64,000 nt of DNA. Origin: Chryseobacterium oryzae (lineage in GTDB: Bacteria; Bacteroidota; Bacteroidia; Flavobacteriales; Weeksellaceae). The first letter of the stretch is position 1. Each line of letters opens with the position of its first letter. Positions 17,465 through 26,857 of this stretch are shown here, in pieces. The notes under the pieces are model-generated. The model had not been told where the DNA came from. It saw only the letters and a program-made list of their open reading frames with translations, and searched no databases. The position numbers were made by a program, and so were the translations under genes. The DNA is taken from the NCBI RefSeq assembly GCF_022811665.1, contig NZ_CP094529.1:2542001-2606000 (forward strand), in the 5' to 3' direction.

Positions 17465-18331
17465 ATGAAACTATACCCGATCCAATGCGGAAAATTTAAG
17501 CTTGACGGCGGAGCTATGTTCGGAGTCGTCCCGAAGAGTCTGTGGGAAAAAACCAACCCTGCAGACGAAAGAAATTTAATTGAACTCGGAACAAGATCTT
17601 TGCTTGTGGAAGATGGCAAAAAACTCATTTTAATCGACTGTGGTCTTGGAAATAAGCAGGACGAAAAATTCTTTGGTCATTATTCTCTTTGGGGAGATGA
17701 TACTTTAGATAATAATTTAAAAAAGTATGGTTTTGTGAGAGATGATATTACCGATGTCTTCTTAACGCACCTCCATTTTGATCATTGCGGTGGAGCTATT
17801 GAATGGAATGACGATAAATCCGGATACAGACCAGCCTTTAAAAATGCTCATTTCTGGACGAATGAAAACCATTGGCAATGGGCAACTGAACCCAATGCAA
17901 GAGAAAAAGCAAGTTTTCTGAAAGAAAATATCATCCCAATTCAGGAAAGCGGACAGCTGAATTTTTTACCGCTACCAACCAACGGAAATTATGGTTTTGC
18001 TCCGGATTTGAAAATGGATGTAATATTTGTGGATGGTCATACAGAAAAACAGATGCTTCCGGTAATTCAATATCAGGAAAAAACGATAGTTTTTGCAGCA
18101 GATTTAATTCCGACAACCGGGCATATTCCTCAGGTTTATGTAATGGGTTATGATACAAGACCTCTTTTAACCATTGAAGAAAAGGCAAAATTCCTGAAAC
18201 AATGCGTTGATAATGATTATCTTCTGTTTTTTGAACACGATGCACATAACGAACTGGCAAGTCTGAAAATGACTGAAAAAGGAGTTCGTCTGGATCAGAC
18301 TTTCACATTTAACGATGTTTTTGGATATTGA
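17465..18331 (+). CDS. Metallo-beta-lactamase-fold hydrolase
   Basis: The 288-residue protein has the zinc motif HLHFDHCGG (His102, His104, Asp106, His107). Further ligands come from VDGHTEKQMLP (His) and FAADLIPTTGHIP (Asp), and a late His is in FEHDAH, so both metal sites look complete. The family covers lactonases, phosphodiesterases and thioesterases; the HTEKQ and tail motifs resemble the quorum-quenching lactonase-like and MBL-fold hydrolases commonly annotated without substrate. No signal peptide is present, so it should be cytoplasmic. It sits between ruvB and coaE on the same strand, which does not explain its role. Confidence 0.8.
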   Translation: MKLYPIQCGKFKLDGGAMFGVVPKSLWEKTNPADERNLIELGTRSLLVEDGKKLILIDCGLGNKQDEKFFGHYSLWGDDTLDNNLKKYGFVRDDITDVFLTHLHFDHCGGAIEWNDDKSGYRPAFKNAHFWTNENHWQWATEPNAREKASFLKENIIPIQESGQLNFLPLPTNGNYGFAPDLKMDVIFVDGHTEKQMLPVIQYQEKTIVFAADLIPTTGHIPQVYVMGYDTRPLLTIEEKAKFLKQCVDNDYLLFFEHDAHNELASLKMTEKGVRLDQTFTFNDVFGY

Positions 18332-18339
18332 TTTTGATT

Positions 18340-18975
18340 ATGGAAGAAATACATTCAGAAAATCAGAAAAGTGAGCCAGATCCCTTATCTGCTTCCAAAA
18401 TAATTGGTTTAACAGGAGGAATTGGTTCAGGAAAAACTACAGTTGCAAAGTTTATTGAAAATTGTGGTTTTCCGGTATATTATTCAGATGACCGTGCAAA
18501 AGAAATCGTGAATGATAATGATGATTTAAAATCAAAAATAAAAGAACTTTTAGGCGAAGAATCTTACCTACAAAACGGATTATACAATCGTAAATTTGTT
18601 GCTGAAAAGGTATTTAATGACAAAGAACTTCTTCAGCAATTAAATGAGATTATTCATCCCGCTGTGCGTATTGATTTTGAAAAATGGGTAAATAAGCAAA
18701 CCCAATATTTAATCTTTAAAGAAACCGCTTTATTATTTGAATTAAAACTGAACAAGCAGTGTTATCAATCTATTTTAGTTACTGCCGAAGATAACATCAG
18801 AATAAAAAGAGTGATGGATCGTGACGGTAAAACTTATCGAGAAGTACAGTCTGTCATGGAACAACAAATGCCTGAAAGGGAAAAAATTAAAATAGCAGAT
18901 TTTCTAATTTATAATAATACCGGTCTGGATGATTTAAAAGATCAAACCGAAAAAATTATTTTTGAGATTGAGTAA
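18340..18975 (+). CDS. coaE: Dephospho-CoA kinase
   Basis: The P-loop is in IIGLTGGIGSGKTTVAKFIE, and YYSDDRAKEIV follows as the dephospho-CoA-binding DADxxA-like block, with HPAVRIDFEKW and ALLFELKLNKQC further on. It phosphorylates the 3' hydroxyl of dephospho-CoA, the last step of coenzyme A synthesis. I choose ATG 18340. The frame also opens at a TTG at 18328 overlapping the previous stop, but that would only add four hydrophobic residues. Even so, about 20 polar residues precede the P-loop, a longer leader than usual. The length of about 211 is normal. Confidence 0.95.
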   Translation: MEEIHSENQKSEPDPLSASKIIGLTGGIGSGKTTVAKFIENCGFPVYYSDDRAKEIVNDNDDLKSKIKELLGEESYLQNGLYNRKFVAEKVFNDKELLQQLNEIIHPAVRIDFEKWVNKQTQYLIFKETALLFELKLNKQCYQSILVTAEDNIRIKRVMDRDGKTYREVQSVMEQQMPEREKIKIADFLIYNNTGLDDLKDQTEKIIFEIE

Positions 18976-18987
18976 TTTTTTACAAAT

Positions 18988-19015
18988 AGCCATTGATTAT
19001 TTTCAGTGGCTTTTT
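18988..19015 (+). terminator. Terminator of coaE
   Basis: AGCCATTGA pairs with TCAGTGGCT, with one G-T wobble, and runs into a T-tract. It begins 13 bases after the coaE stop. Confidence 0.7.
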
Positions 19016-19032
19016 AATTTTTCTTGATATGA

Positions 19033-19070
19033 TAACAAAAAAATAAGCTCTCATTTCTGAGAGCTTATTC
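19033..19070 (-). terminator. Terminator of the Fn3/GEVEDY gene
   Basis: AATAAGCTCTCA pairs with TGAGAGCTTATT around a 4-base loop. Read on the minus strand the stem runs into seven Ts. It lies 18 bases beyond the stop of the large secreted-protein gene. Confidence 0.75.
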
Positions 19071-19087
19071 TATTTTAAGATGATTTA

Positions 19088-22000
19088 TTATTCTTTAATA
19101 AATTTCTTCTGAGCTGTACCCTTAACATCATCAATGTCGATTACATACATTCCGTTAATTAATCTGCTTACATCTATCTTATTGTTTAAGATAATTCCAC
19201 TTGAAATTAACTGACCAGCTGCACTATAAATTTTATAATTTGCTTTTTTGCTGATGTTTTTAACATTCAATACCGTTTTAACAGGGTTTGGATAGATAAG
19301 AATATCTGTCTGATTGATAGCATTATCAACCGGCAACTTAGAAATTCTAACTACATAATCTTCTACCTCTCCGCTGGCAAAACTTGTACAGTTTACCGGG
19401 ATAGCTCCTTTTGCCATGGCAACTCTCATTATGACATACTTATAATCTGTCATACTAACAAATGCATCTGCAGGAACCGTAAATGTAGCCGATGCTGTAG
19501 CATTAGAGTTAGGACCGTCAGCTAAAATTCTCTCATTTAAATCGAATTCTCCATTTCTATTGAAATCAATCCATACTGCTAATCCAGAGTCAGAAGCTAA
19601 AGTTTTATTGATAACAATCTGATTACCTGTTGAACCTTGAATTAATTCAATAAAGGTTTTAGGATCTGAATTAAAGAAAGTATACGTTGAAGCATTAGAA
19701 GCATTAGTCATTACAGGCTTACCTGTTGGTGTTACTTTTACCTGCGAAATATATTCGGTAGTTGAACTTCCTGCTGAAACTGGACAATAGGTAACAGTAG
19801 GTGTTGTAAAATAGTAAGGAGGTGTATAATTACCTGGCGTACCACTACAAACGTTAGCAACCTGCATTTCATATTTGGTTAATTCCAACAAACCAGTAAT
19901 TGTATAGGTATTTGTATTTACCGTTACTGTAGTCCAGCTTGGAATTCCAACTTTTCTATATCTCAAAATATAAGATCCTGTAGATCCCTGACCTGTAAAT
20001 GCATCCCACACAACCTCTGCTGTTGTAGGGTTCAACTGAGTAATAGTAAGTCCTGGAGGTGGTACTTCACATAATCTTATCGTAGTGAACACCTGAGGAT
20101 TTGACCATTGATTTGGATTTGTTTCCCCAACGCAGACATTAGCAACCTGAACTTCATATGTTACATATGAGCTTAATCCGTTAAGAGTAATTGAATTTGC
20201 AGGAGGAAGTGGTGCAGTAGGAGTAATCCAAGTTGGAGAACCTACTGGTCTGTATCTGATTACATATGTTGCACTAGGAACTAATGGATTCCAAGTAACC
20301 ACTGCTGAATTTGCTGTAACATTGCTTACAACAACAGTTGGAGGATTAGGATCACATCTTGTCGTGAATGATCTAACAGGTGTGAAAGTACCATTTGTAG
20401 AGCCACAACGTGCCGCAATCTGAACCTCATATTGTGTAGCAGGAGTAAGACCTGTTAATTGATATGGCGGCACACCACTTACTGAAGATATTGAAATTGA
20501 TGTCCATGCAGACGCAGGATTGGTAACAGGTCTGTATTGGATCACATAATTTAAGTTATTTGCAGCAGGTGTCCATGTTATATTGGCAGTAGTATGCGTA
20601 ATGGTATTGAAAGTAGGAGTACCCGGTTGAGCATTACTACATGGTCTCAATTTTACCGCATAATCCTCTACTTCACCATCTACCGGACCTGTACACATAA
20701 CTGGAGCACTTCCTTTTCTTAAAGCTACTCTCATCGTTGTAGTATATGGTCCTGTATAAACATTTGTAAAAGGCACATTAAATGTTGCTGTTACTGGCGT
20801 AGTAGTATTAGATGGAGAAATTAAAATTCTTTCACTATTATCAAATACTCCATTTCTGTCATAATCGATCCAAGCAGTAACTGCATCAGCATTGGTAGAG
20901 GTAGCCCAAGCTTTTCCTACTGAAATCTGATTTCCTACCGATCCAATTTCCAAGTTAATAACCGGAGTGGTATAACTTGCATAATTCGTTTGAAGTGTTG
21001 TATTACTTACAACAGGTAAGTTAATAGGTGTAACGGTTACATTAGAAATGTAGTCGTTAGACCCTGTACCTATCATTGTACAATAGGTTAAAGGAGGAGT
21101 TGTAAAGTTTGTAGTAGAACCAAAAGATCCTGAAGTACCATTACAAATCGTCTGAACCTGAACCTGATAAGTAGTTTGTTCTGTTAAACCAGTTATTGTA
21201 TAAAAACTCTGACCGGTTGGTGTACCTGTAGGCAAAGCTTGACCTGTTGCCGATGGTAACCATGGTCCGTTAGGATTAAGTCTCCATCTTATTACATAAT
21301 TTGCTCCAGATGTAGGGGTCCATGACACAATAGCAGTACTTTCATTAGGAGTAGTTACATTGAGAGGTGTTGGAGAAGCAGTTGTACACGGCTGTAAATC
21401 TACAAGCTTAACATTATAATCTTCAACTTCACCATAAGAGAACGCTCCACAAGGAGTAGGAACATCACTCTCTCTTAAAATAACTCTCATTCTTACAGGA
21501 AGGTTACCCATATAAGCCCCTTGTGCGGCTGTTCCAGGTACCGTAAATGTACCGTTCACTAATAGAGTCTGATTTGATGGTGAATCTAATACTCTTTCTC
21601 CACCAGGTGTTCCTATAGGATTATCATTAAAAATACCATCTCTGTTAAAATCAATCCAAGCTCTTGCAGAAGCACTCCAAAGAGAATTTGGGTATGTTTT
21701 TGTTACTGAAATAGAATTGTTTGAAGTACCTCTATATAATGTAATAAGTCTTGTAGGGTCTGTAGTATAATCCGTGTAAAAAGGTGGCGGTGTAGTAGAA
21801 TTACTCACCATAGGAGTTCCTCCTGTAGGATTTACAGTTACATTCGAAATATATTCATAAACCGTTGAAATATATGTTGGAGCAGAAGTACAATATGATA
21901 TTGCAGGAGTAGTAAAGGGTACAGCTGTAGAAAATGCTCCCTGACTACCTCCACAAATTGTAGCCATTTCTACTTCGTAAGCTGTACTCTCGTTAAGCCC

Positions 22001-22795
22001 TGGAATAGTATAACTATAGGTTAAAGGTGTTGTAATATTTACAGTAGTCCAAGTTCCTCCAGGAGTTGTTCTATATCTCAAAACATAGGTAGCTCCAATA
22101 GCAGGATTCCAACTTACAACAGCCGATGTTGATGTTAAACCTCCCACAGCTATACCAGTTGGAGGAGCAGTTGTACAGGGTTGTAAATTGAACGCCGTGA
22201 ATTGTAATCTTGGAATTCCAGTTTCTCTTCTCATAGCTGTAGGCGGAGAAGCCGGATTAGGATTTGTACTGTCACTATAATATAAAATTCCTCTATTGGA
22301 ACCTGCATTATATGATCCCCAATTTTGTGTACAAGAATAGTTAGGAGAATTTTCGTCCACAGCAATTACCAAATTACTTGTACCATCCCAAACAAAAGGA
22401 GTTGTTAGTGGAATAGTTACCCATGCACCATTAGTCATTGTAGGAAGTGTGCCTGAGTATACTTGCTGCATATTTGCAACCGGTACCCAACTTGTGGTGG
22501 TAGCAAAATCATTCTGCGCAGTATTCCCCATGTAAACAACCCATTGGTTATAATTCGCTTGTGTAGAAGCAGTTGTAGACACAAAGAACTTAATGGCAGT
22601 AATATATGTATTTGCTCCCACTGCAGTTGTCATTTCTGCTGCTGTATATATTTGCTGAGAATAATTATATCCATAGCAAGAATATAAGGGGAGATAATTA
22701 CTTGTTTGTGTACCTCCTCCAATTTGAAAGGTTTGTGCTCTTATATTTCCTAGAAAGGCAAACATAAAAGCCAACGTGAATAAAAGTTTCTTCAT
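19088..22795 (-). CDS. Secreted multidomain Fn3/GEVEDY protein, T9SS type A cargo
   Basis: A 1235-residue extracellular protein. Residues 1-20 are a Sec signal peptide ending NIRA. Residues 21-205 look like a beta-sandwich domain. Then fibronectin type III domains and GEVEDY domains alternate: Fn3 (~207-297), GEVEDY (~300-465), Fn3 (~467-567), GEVEDY (~570-716), three Fn3 in a row (~718-1005), GEVEDY (~1008-1160). The last ~70 residues, from LIYPNPVKTVLNV to KKFIKE, are a type A C-terminal sorting domain, so it is exported by the type IX system and probably attached to the surface or released. Each GEVEDY copy has a calcium-loop-like D-F-N-R-D/N-G. No catalytic domain is visible; adhesion or polymer binding is an inference. 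Confidence 0.88.
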   Translation of the reverse strand: MKKLLFTLAFMFAFLGNIRAQTFQIGGGTQTSNYLPLYSCYGYNYSQQIYTAAEMTTAVGANTYITAIKFFVSTTASTQANYNQWVVYMGNTAQNDFATTTSWVPVANMQQVYSGTLPTMTNGAWVTIPLTTPFVWDGTSNLVIAVDENSPNYSCTQNWGSYNAGSNRGILYYSDSTNPNPASPPTAMRRETGIPRLQFTAFNLQPCTTAPPTGIAVGGLTSTSAVVSWNPAIGATYVLRYRTTPGGTWTTVNITTPLTYSYTIPGLNESTAYEVEMATICGGSQGAFSTAVPFTTPAISYCTSAPTYISTVYEYISNVTVNPTGGTPMVSNSTTPPPFYTDYTTDPTRLITLYRGTSNNSISVTKTYPNSLWSASARAWIDFNRDGIFNDNPIGTPGGERVLDSPSNQTLLVNGTFTVPGTAAQGAYMGNLPVRMRVILRESDVPTPCGAFSYGEVEDYNVKLVDLQPCTTASPTPLNVTTPNESTAIVSWTPTSGANYVIRWRLNPNGPWLPSATGQALPTGTPTGQSFYTITGLTEQTTYQVQVQTICNGTSGSFGSTTNFTTPPLTYCTMIGTGSNDYISNVTVTPINLPVVSNTTLQTNYASYTTPVINLEIGSVGNQISVGKAWATSTNADAVTAWIDYDRNGVFDNSERILISPSNTTTPVTATFNVPFTNVYTGPYTTTMRVALRKGSAPVMCTGPVDGEVEDYAVKLRPCSNAQPGTPTFNTITHTTANITWTPAANNLNYVIQYRPVTNPASAWTSISISSVSGVPPYQLTGLTPATQYEVQIAARCGSTNGTFTPVRSFTTRCDPNPPTVVVSNVTANSAVVTWNPLVPSATYVIRYRPVGSPTWITPTAPLPPANSITLNGLSSYVTYEVQVANVCVGETNPNQWSNPQVFTTIRLCEVPPPGLTITQLNPTTAEVVWDAFTGQGSTGSYILRYRKVGIPSWTTVTVNTNTYTITGLLELTKYEMQVANVCSGTPGNYTPPYYFTTPTVTYCPVSAGSSTTEYISQVKVTPTGKPVMTNASNASTYTFFNSDPKTFIELIQGSTGNQIVINKTLASDSGLAVWIDFNRNGEFDLNERILADGPNSNATASATFTVPADAFVSMTDYKYVIMRVAMAKGAIPVNCTSFASGEVEDYVVRISKLPVDNAINQTDILIYPNPVKTVLNVKNISKKANYKIYSAAGQLISSGIILNNKIDVSRLINGMYVIDIDDVKGTAQKKFIKE

Positions 22796-23054
22796 ATTAT
22801 TAAAATATTTAATCCTTTAGGATATTTGAAATGAAACAAGGTTTACAGATTTGATTATAATGATTATTAGCCTACTATATTAGAAAGGTTAACAATCTTT
22901 ACTTATTAATAATGATTACAAAAGATAGATTTAATGCATAGGCTTTTTAATTTTTGTTTTAAATACAAATCTAATAATTTTTTGCAATTATTCACGTATA
23001 AGTATTTATTTTTTTAATATAATGGTATCAATTCCAACATTCCGTTCTATATAT

Positions 23055-23086
23055 AAAAAAAATCCCCAGAAATTATCTGAGGATTT
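23055..23086 (-). terminator. Terminator of the M43 metalloprotease gene
   Basis: AAATCCCCAGA pairs with TCTGAGGATTT with one mismatch. On the minus strand it is followed by a run of Ts. The remaining gap up to the Fn3/GEVEDY gene (22796-23054) is AT-rich leader DNA with no exact TAnnTTTG box that I can find. Confidence 0.65.
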
Positions 23087-23106
23087 TTAGTATTTAATAT
23101 AAAAAA

Positions 23107-25125
23107 TTACTTCTTAATAAATTTCAATTTTTCTGAAATATCTTTGTCTTTCACTGTAATAATATAAGCTCCTTTTACAAGTTCGCTAATTACAACTTTG
23201 TTTCCTTTAATTTCGCCAGTTTTAACTAACTGCCCCACTGCATTGTAAATATCGAATTTAGCATTATCCGAAACCTTTGTAATATTTAAAACATCGGTAG
23301 CAGGATTTGGATAAATTTCCACCTTTTCAATTTTAGTTTCTCCTGTAGATAAAACAGTAATATTTACAGCTCTTTTTTGTATTGTACCAAAACTTGTTCC
23401 TTGGAAAACAAGATTATTTTGAGAATCTTTAAGATTATAATAACCTCCGGTATCATAAATACCATCTCCATAAGAATCATTTATTGTAAAAGTATAACAT
23501 CCGGGAGCTAATGTCCATGTTTGAGTAATTAGCGAAGGTAGTGGACCTGTGGGTGAGCTATTTGAATATGGTCCTCCATTATAAATTACAGCACCTGAAG
23601 AATTAGATAAATTCCAACTCGTTTCAGATCCATAATTATCTCTCTGTAATGTAAAAGTAAATGTACCTTGCTCTGCATTTACCGCTCCTGATCCTACAAA
23701 ATATGTTGTAAAAGAATTGTTTGAAGCTCTTTGATCGGCAGACCCGTTAACTGTATTAACAGAAACAGTCATATTCCCAGTAGGCATAGTACCTGGAACA
23801 TTTAATGTTACTAACGCATAACGACTAGGAGCTAAACTTCCAGTCCAATTGTATGTTTGAGTATTTGTTCCTACACCATAAGTAATAACTGCCGAGGTCA
23901 TTATTGTATTTCCTCTATTATACAATGATATTTTAATATTTTTTGTCGCATTCCCTCCGCAAGTAGAATTCTCAGTTGAACAACTCCTTTCAAGTTTCAC
24001 CTCTGCATCGTTGGCAAAAAGAGGAATTGCCATATTTGTAGTTGAAGATTTAAGCTCCATTCTTCTCGGCGAATTGTTCATGACCGCAGTGATTCTGTCT
24101 TTTTGATCACTAGTAAAAATATTCATACAAGCATCTACCGTGTAATCCATATAATTTTCGAACATCTCATCTGAAGTACCGCAACTATTAGACTTAGGAT
24201 GTGCAGGACAGCCGCTATTTGCAGTTTCATGTACAGGAGTATCTGCACAGAAATCATCTCCACAAGATTGATCTCCCCAAATATGTCTCAATCCTAAAAA
24301 GTGCCCCACTTCATGGGTCATAGTTCTACCACTATTGTACGTTGCATCCAGAATAAAAGTTCCATCATTATAATCAATACTTCCAAAGGCAGAATAGTTA
24401 GCTACTACACCATCTGTATAAGCCAAACCTTCATTTGCATTTAAACCTGGTAAATTGGAATTTGATGGAAATTGTGCATATCCTAAAAGATCCCAATTAG
24501 CTCCTCCAAACTTAACACTCCACATATTCATATATTTGGTAGGATCCCAGATTGTACGTGGTTTAACATACGAATTAACACCTGCTTGTGTCCAAATATC
24601 GTAGCATAAATTAGTTCTATCAATTCCACTGGTAGGATTTCCATTCGGGTCTACTTTCGCTAACTCAAACTGAATCATAATATCCGCTCCTACAGGATTA
24701 GAATTATAACCAGGAGTGTTAACACGTTTTCTGTAATCGTTGTTCATTACAGTAATTTGAGACTGAATCTGAGTATCCGTAATATTAGGAGCAACACCGT
24801 AATCTTGCCCTGAATGTATTACGTGTACCACAACGGGAATTGTTATAATCCCCCCATTTTGAGATTTGCTCTGCTTTGAATTTTCAATAAGAGGTTTAAG
24901 CCACGCTTCGAATTGCGCATTGCTCATTCTGCTTGGATATTTATCCTGCAAAAACTTCTCATAACCAGTAGATGCACATCGCATTATACCATTAGCATCT
25001 CTAATTTCATCAACTGTGTAAGCCTTTCCGAATAACAGCCCTCCTTCCAATTTTTGTCCATAATAAAATGAACATAAAAGAGCTGATAAAACGAAAAATA
25101 CTTTTGAAATCGTATAATTTCTCAT
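23107..25125 (-). CDS. Secreted M43-family zinc metalloprotease, T9SS type A cargo
   Basis: The 672-residue protein has a signal peptide (residues 1-23), then a propeptide-like region. The metzincin active site HEVGHFLGLRHIWG is at residues 271-284, with His271, Glu272, His275 and His281. The Met-turn equivalent NYMDYTVDACMNIF follows about 60 residues later, as in pappalysin/cytophagalysin (M43) enzymes. Cysteine-rich stretches around the site (SCGDDFCADTP) suggest disulfides. A beta-rich domain follows, then a T9SS sorting domain from IYPNPATDVLNI to KFIKK. It should be secreted and degrade extracellular protein. It is upstream of another T9SS cargo gene on the same strand but separated by a terminator. 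Confidence 0.93.
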   Translation of the reverse strand: MRNYTISKVFFVLSALLCSFYYGQKLEGGLLFGKAYTVDEIRDANGIMRCASTGYEKFLQDKYPSRMSNAQFEAWLKPLIENSKQSKSQNGGIITIPVVVHVIHSGQDYGVAPNITDTQIQSQITVMNNDYRKRVNTPGYNSNPVGADIMIQFELAKVDPNGNPTSGIDRTNLCYDIWTQAGVNSYVKPRTIWDPTKYMNMWSVKFGGANWDLLGYAQFPSNSNLPGLNANEGLAYTDGVVANYSAFGSIDYNDGTFILDATYNSGRTMTHEVGHFLGLRHIWGDQSCGDDFCADTPVHETANSGCPAHPKSNSCGTSDEMFENYMDYTVDACMNIFTSDQKDRITAVMNNSPRRMELKSSTTNMAIPLFANDAEVKLERSCSTENSTCGGNATKNIKISLYNRGNTIMTSAVITYGVGTNTQTYNWTGSLAPSRYALVTLNVPGTMPTGNMTVSVNTVNGSADQRASNNSFTTYFVGSGAVNAEQGTFTFTLQRDNYGSETSWNLSNSSGAVIYNGGPYSNSSPTGPLPSLITQTWTLAPGCYTFTINDSYGDGIYDTGGYYNLKDSQNNLVFQGTSFGTIQKRAVNITVLSTGETKIEKVEIYPNPATDVLNITKVSDNAKFDIYNAVGQLVKTGEIKGNKVVISELVKGAYIITVKDKDISEKLKFIKK

Positions 25126-25151
25126 TTTATAAAAATTAAATTAAATCTTTA

Positions 25152-25185
25152 CAAATATAATATAATAACCATATTATATTAACAA
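25152..25185 (-). promoter_or_regulatory. Candidate promoter of the M43 protease gene
   Basis: On the minus strand TATATTTG (25152-25159) is an exact TAnnTTTG box, with TTG at 25183-25185, 23 bases upstream. It lies 27 bases before the start codon. Confidence 0.55.
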
Positions 25186-25251
25186 TTAGTTTAATTAAAA
25201 AAAACTTAATTTGCATATCAAAATCCAAACAATTATACTTATCATCAAAAA

Positions 25252-25686
25252 ATGAAAAATTTAACCTTCTTTTTAGCGTTGATTCTTGTAGCTTTTAACT
25301 GTAAAAGCAAATCCCAAGTAGCACAACATACAGTTACTTCAATTATTCTTTCTGAAACAACTCGAGGAACACAAAGAGTTTTTAAATGGACGCCGGAAAA
25401 TATCGAAAAATCTGTAAATGGTAATAATGCTACATCGCCAATATTATTATCTGACTGGAATTCTATTGTAAAAACTGCCAACGAAATAGATTTTAACAAA
25501 ATATCTACTTTTGAATCTACAAGCACTAAAAGATTCACAGATGCTGCATTAGCATCCGTAATAACCATAACAAAAGATGGAAAAGAATATCATTCTACCA
25601 CTTTCGATTCGGGAAATCCGCCTAAAGAACTCAAAAATCTTTATGATTTAATTCGAAAACTTACAGAAAACAAAAAGAGCAATTAA
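25252..25686 (+). CDS. Small putative lipoprotein, function unknown
   Basis: A 144-residue protein with an N-terminal hydrophobic segment (MKNLTFFLALILVAFNC) that ends in a cysteine at residue 17. Asn just before the Cys is unusual for a lipobox, so it may be a lipoprotein or a secreted protein. The rest is polar, with short beta-prone stretches such as ASVITITKDGKEYHSTTFD. I do not recognise a family. It is divergent from the M43 protease gene and has its own terminator, whose stem begins inside the last codons. A role in the periplasm or outer membrane follows from the signal only. Confidence 0.7.
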   Translation: MKNLTFFLALILVAFNCKSKSQVAQHTVTSIILSETTRGTQRVFKWTPENIEKSVNGNNATSPILLSDWNSIVKTANEIDFNKISTFESTSTKRFTDAALASVITITKDGKEYHSTTFDSGNPPKELKNLYDLIRKLTENKKSN

Positions 25687-25700
25687 AAACTGCTCTTTTT
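25672..25700. terminator. Terminator shared by convergent genes at 25686 and 25727
   Basis: AAAAAGAGCA pairs with TGCTCTTTTT. The left arm overlaps the last codons of the plus-strand gene. A-rich and T-rich arms let it work in both directions. Confidence 0.7.
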
Positions 25701-25726
25701 TATTTTGTTGATAATTTTAATTCCTT

Positions 25727-26389
25727 CTAAAATTTATATGCTATATTCCATGCAAAACCCATGTTGAATTTTGAAGAACTTCTACCAAATCCGGGAACTA
25801 TCATTGGCATCACTTCATCTTGTTTACTTGTATATACTAAATAGTGAGGCTGCATATTGACATCAATATAAAAATTGGTTTCAAATAACTGCACTCTTCC
25901 TCCAAGACTTGCTTCTATCCAAAATGACGACTGCGATGAAGAAGGCATTGAAACCGCAAAGCTATTTCCACCAAATCCCCGTACAGGTATTGCCATATAT
26001 TCTTGTTTGTAAAATGACCCTCCAATTTTTCCGCCACCGTAGAAACCATTAAAATCGTTTTCTCTGTCGCGAGCCAGCATATAAAGAGCTCCAACTTTCA
26101 TGAAAGGACCGCTGGCTTTGGCATCGTACCCATTTTTATCATAAATATTTTTATCATAACCAGCTTCTACAACTCCATGAAGATTATCTTTAATTTTTGA
26201 TGAAATGAACCCTTGAAAAAGCTGTCTGTCCGAAAAAAAAGAAACTCCTGTATTTAAAACATCCAAACCTATCATAAAGTTGGGTTCATATTTCCATTTT
26301 GGCTTTTCGGCATCTTTTTTCTCCTGTGCAAAGGCAGAAATAATGCCCATTATGCTAAAAATTAAGATATAAATTGGTTTTTTCTTCAT
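25727..26389 (-). CDS. DUF6048 family outer-membrane-like protein
   Basis: With the start at ATG 26389 (MKKKPIYILIF) the protein is 220 residues with a clean signal peptide cleaved after ISAFA. An in-frame ATG at 26416 would add nine polar residues ahead of the signal and is less likely. The body is glycine- and aromatic-rich with alternating beta strands and ends in Phe (NIAYKF), as outer-membrane beta barrels do. I believe it is the DUF6048 family, which occurs next to DUF6452 in Flavobacteriia. The start overlaps the DUF6452 gene by 35 bases, so the two are translationally linked. Function unknown. Confidence 0.72.
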   Translation of the reverse strand: MKKKPIYILIFSIMGIISAFAQEKKDAEKPKWKYEPNFMIGLDVLNTGVSFFSDRQLFQGFISSKIKDNLHGVVEAGYDKNIYDKNGYDAKASGPFMKVGALYMLARDRENDFNGFYGGGKIGGSFYKQEYMAIPVRGFGGNSFAVSMPSSSQSSFWIEASLGGRVQLFETNFYIDVNMQPHYLVYTSKQDEVMPMIVPGFGRSSSKFNMGFAWNIAYKF

Positions 26390-26825
26390 TTTGAATAAAA
26401 TTTTGTCCCTGTTCAAGACTTTTAACAGAATTTGATAATAATAAAACTGAATTCAGGTTTTCGTAATTTCTTTTTACCCCACAACCTGGAGAAACATAAA
26501 TAGATTTAGCGGTATAATTTACCCTGATTTTTGAAGAATCTTTTTTAGCCGAAGTTTTTATGTAAATCTCCGTGTAAGGAGAATCGTCTACTCTTAATGG
26601 TACAAAAACAGAATCTACTTTTGTTCTCCACCCAAAATCGACTATTGAGTTTCCTAAATTGGCAAATACTTTTATAGAATCTAATTTCGTAACCTTTCCA
26701 CCTGTTTTAAACATCATTTTCATACGAGGTGTTCCTTCGCCGTTTTCGCATATATCATCATCTCCGCCACAGGAAATAACCGATGAAAAAACAAAAAGCA
26801 AAAGAGTTAATTTTAAATATTTCAT
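26355..26825 (-). CDS. DUF6452 family lipoprotein
   Basis: A 156-residue protein with a lipoprotein signal ending in SSVISCGG, followed by an acidic DDD and the segment CENGEGTPRMKMMF, which I recognise as typical of DUF6452 proteins. The remainder is beta-rich with a second cysteine near SPGCGVKRNYENL. It should be anchored in a membrane facing the periplasm. It lies 32 bases after the large metalloprotease gene and overlaps the DUF6048 gene, so the three probably form one transcript. The function is not known to me; the fixed pairing suggests the two DUF proteins form a complex at the outer membrane. Confidence 0.75.
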   Translation of the reverse strand: MKYLKLTLLLFVFSSVISCGGDDDICENGEGTPRMKMMFKTGGKVTKLDSIKVFANLGNSIVDFGWRTKVDSVFVPLRVDDSPYTEIYIKTSAKKDSSKIRVNYTAKSIYVSPGCGVKRNYENLNSVLLLSNSVKSLEQGQNFIQNEEKTNLYLNF

Positions 26826-26857
26826 ACATTTAATTTAATATGATGCGAAGCTAATCT

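Noticed and set aside
17931-18260. 109-codon frame antisense to the metallo-hydrolase
   Set aside because: Mirror of a real gene with intact zinc motifs; no start signals or domain.
19800-22150. Repeated DNA segments considered as a CRISPR-like or mobile repeat array
   Set aside because: They are the Fn3 and GEVEDY modules of one protein, diverged at nucleotide level, with no fixed short repeat and spacer pattern.
22796-23054. Possible promoter with TATCTTTTG on the minus strand near 22919-22927
   Set aside because: It has one T too many for TAnnTTTG and no -33 partner at the right distance.
25245-25568. 107-codon frame antisense to the small lipoprotein gene
   Set aside because: Shadow frame; the plus-strand gene has a signal sequence and terminator.
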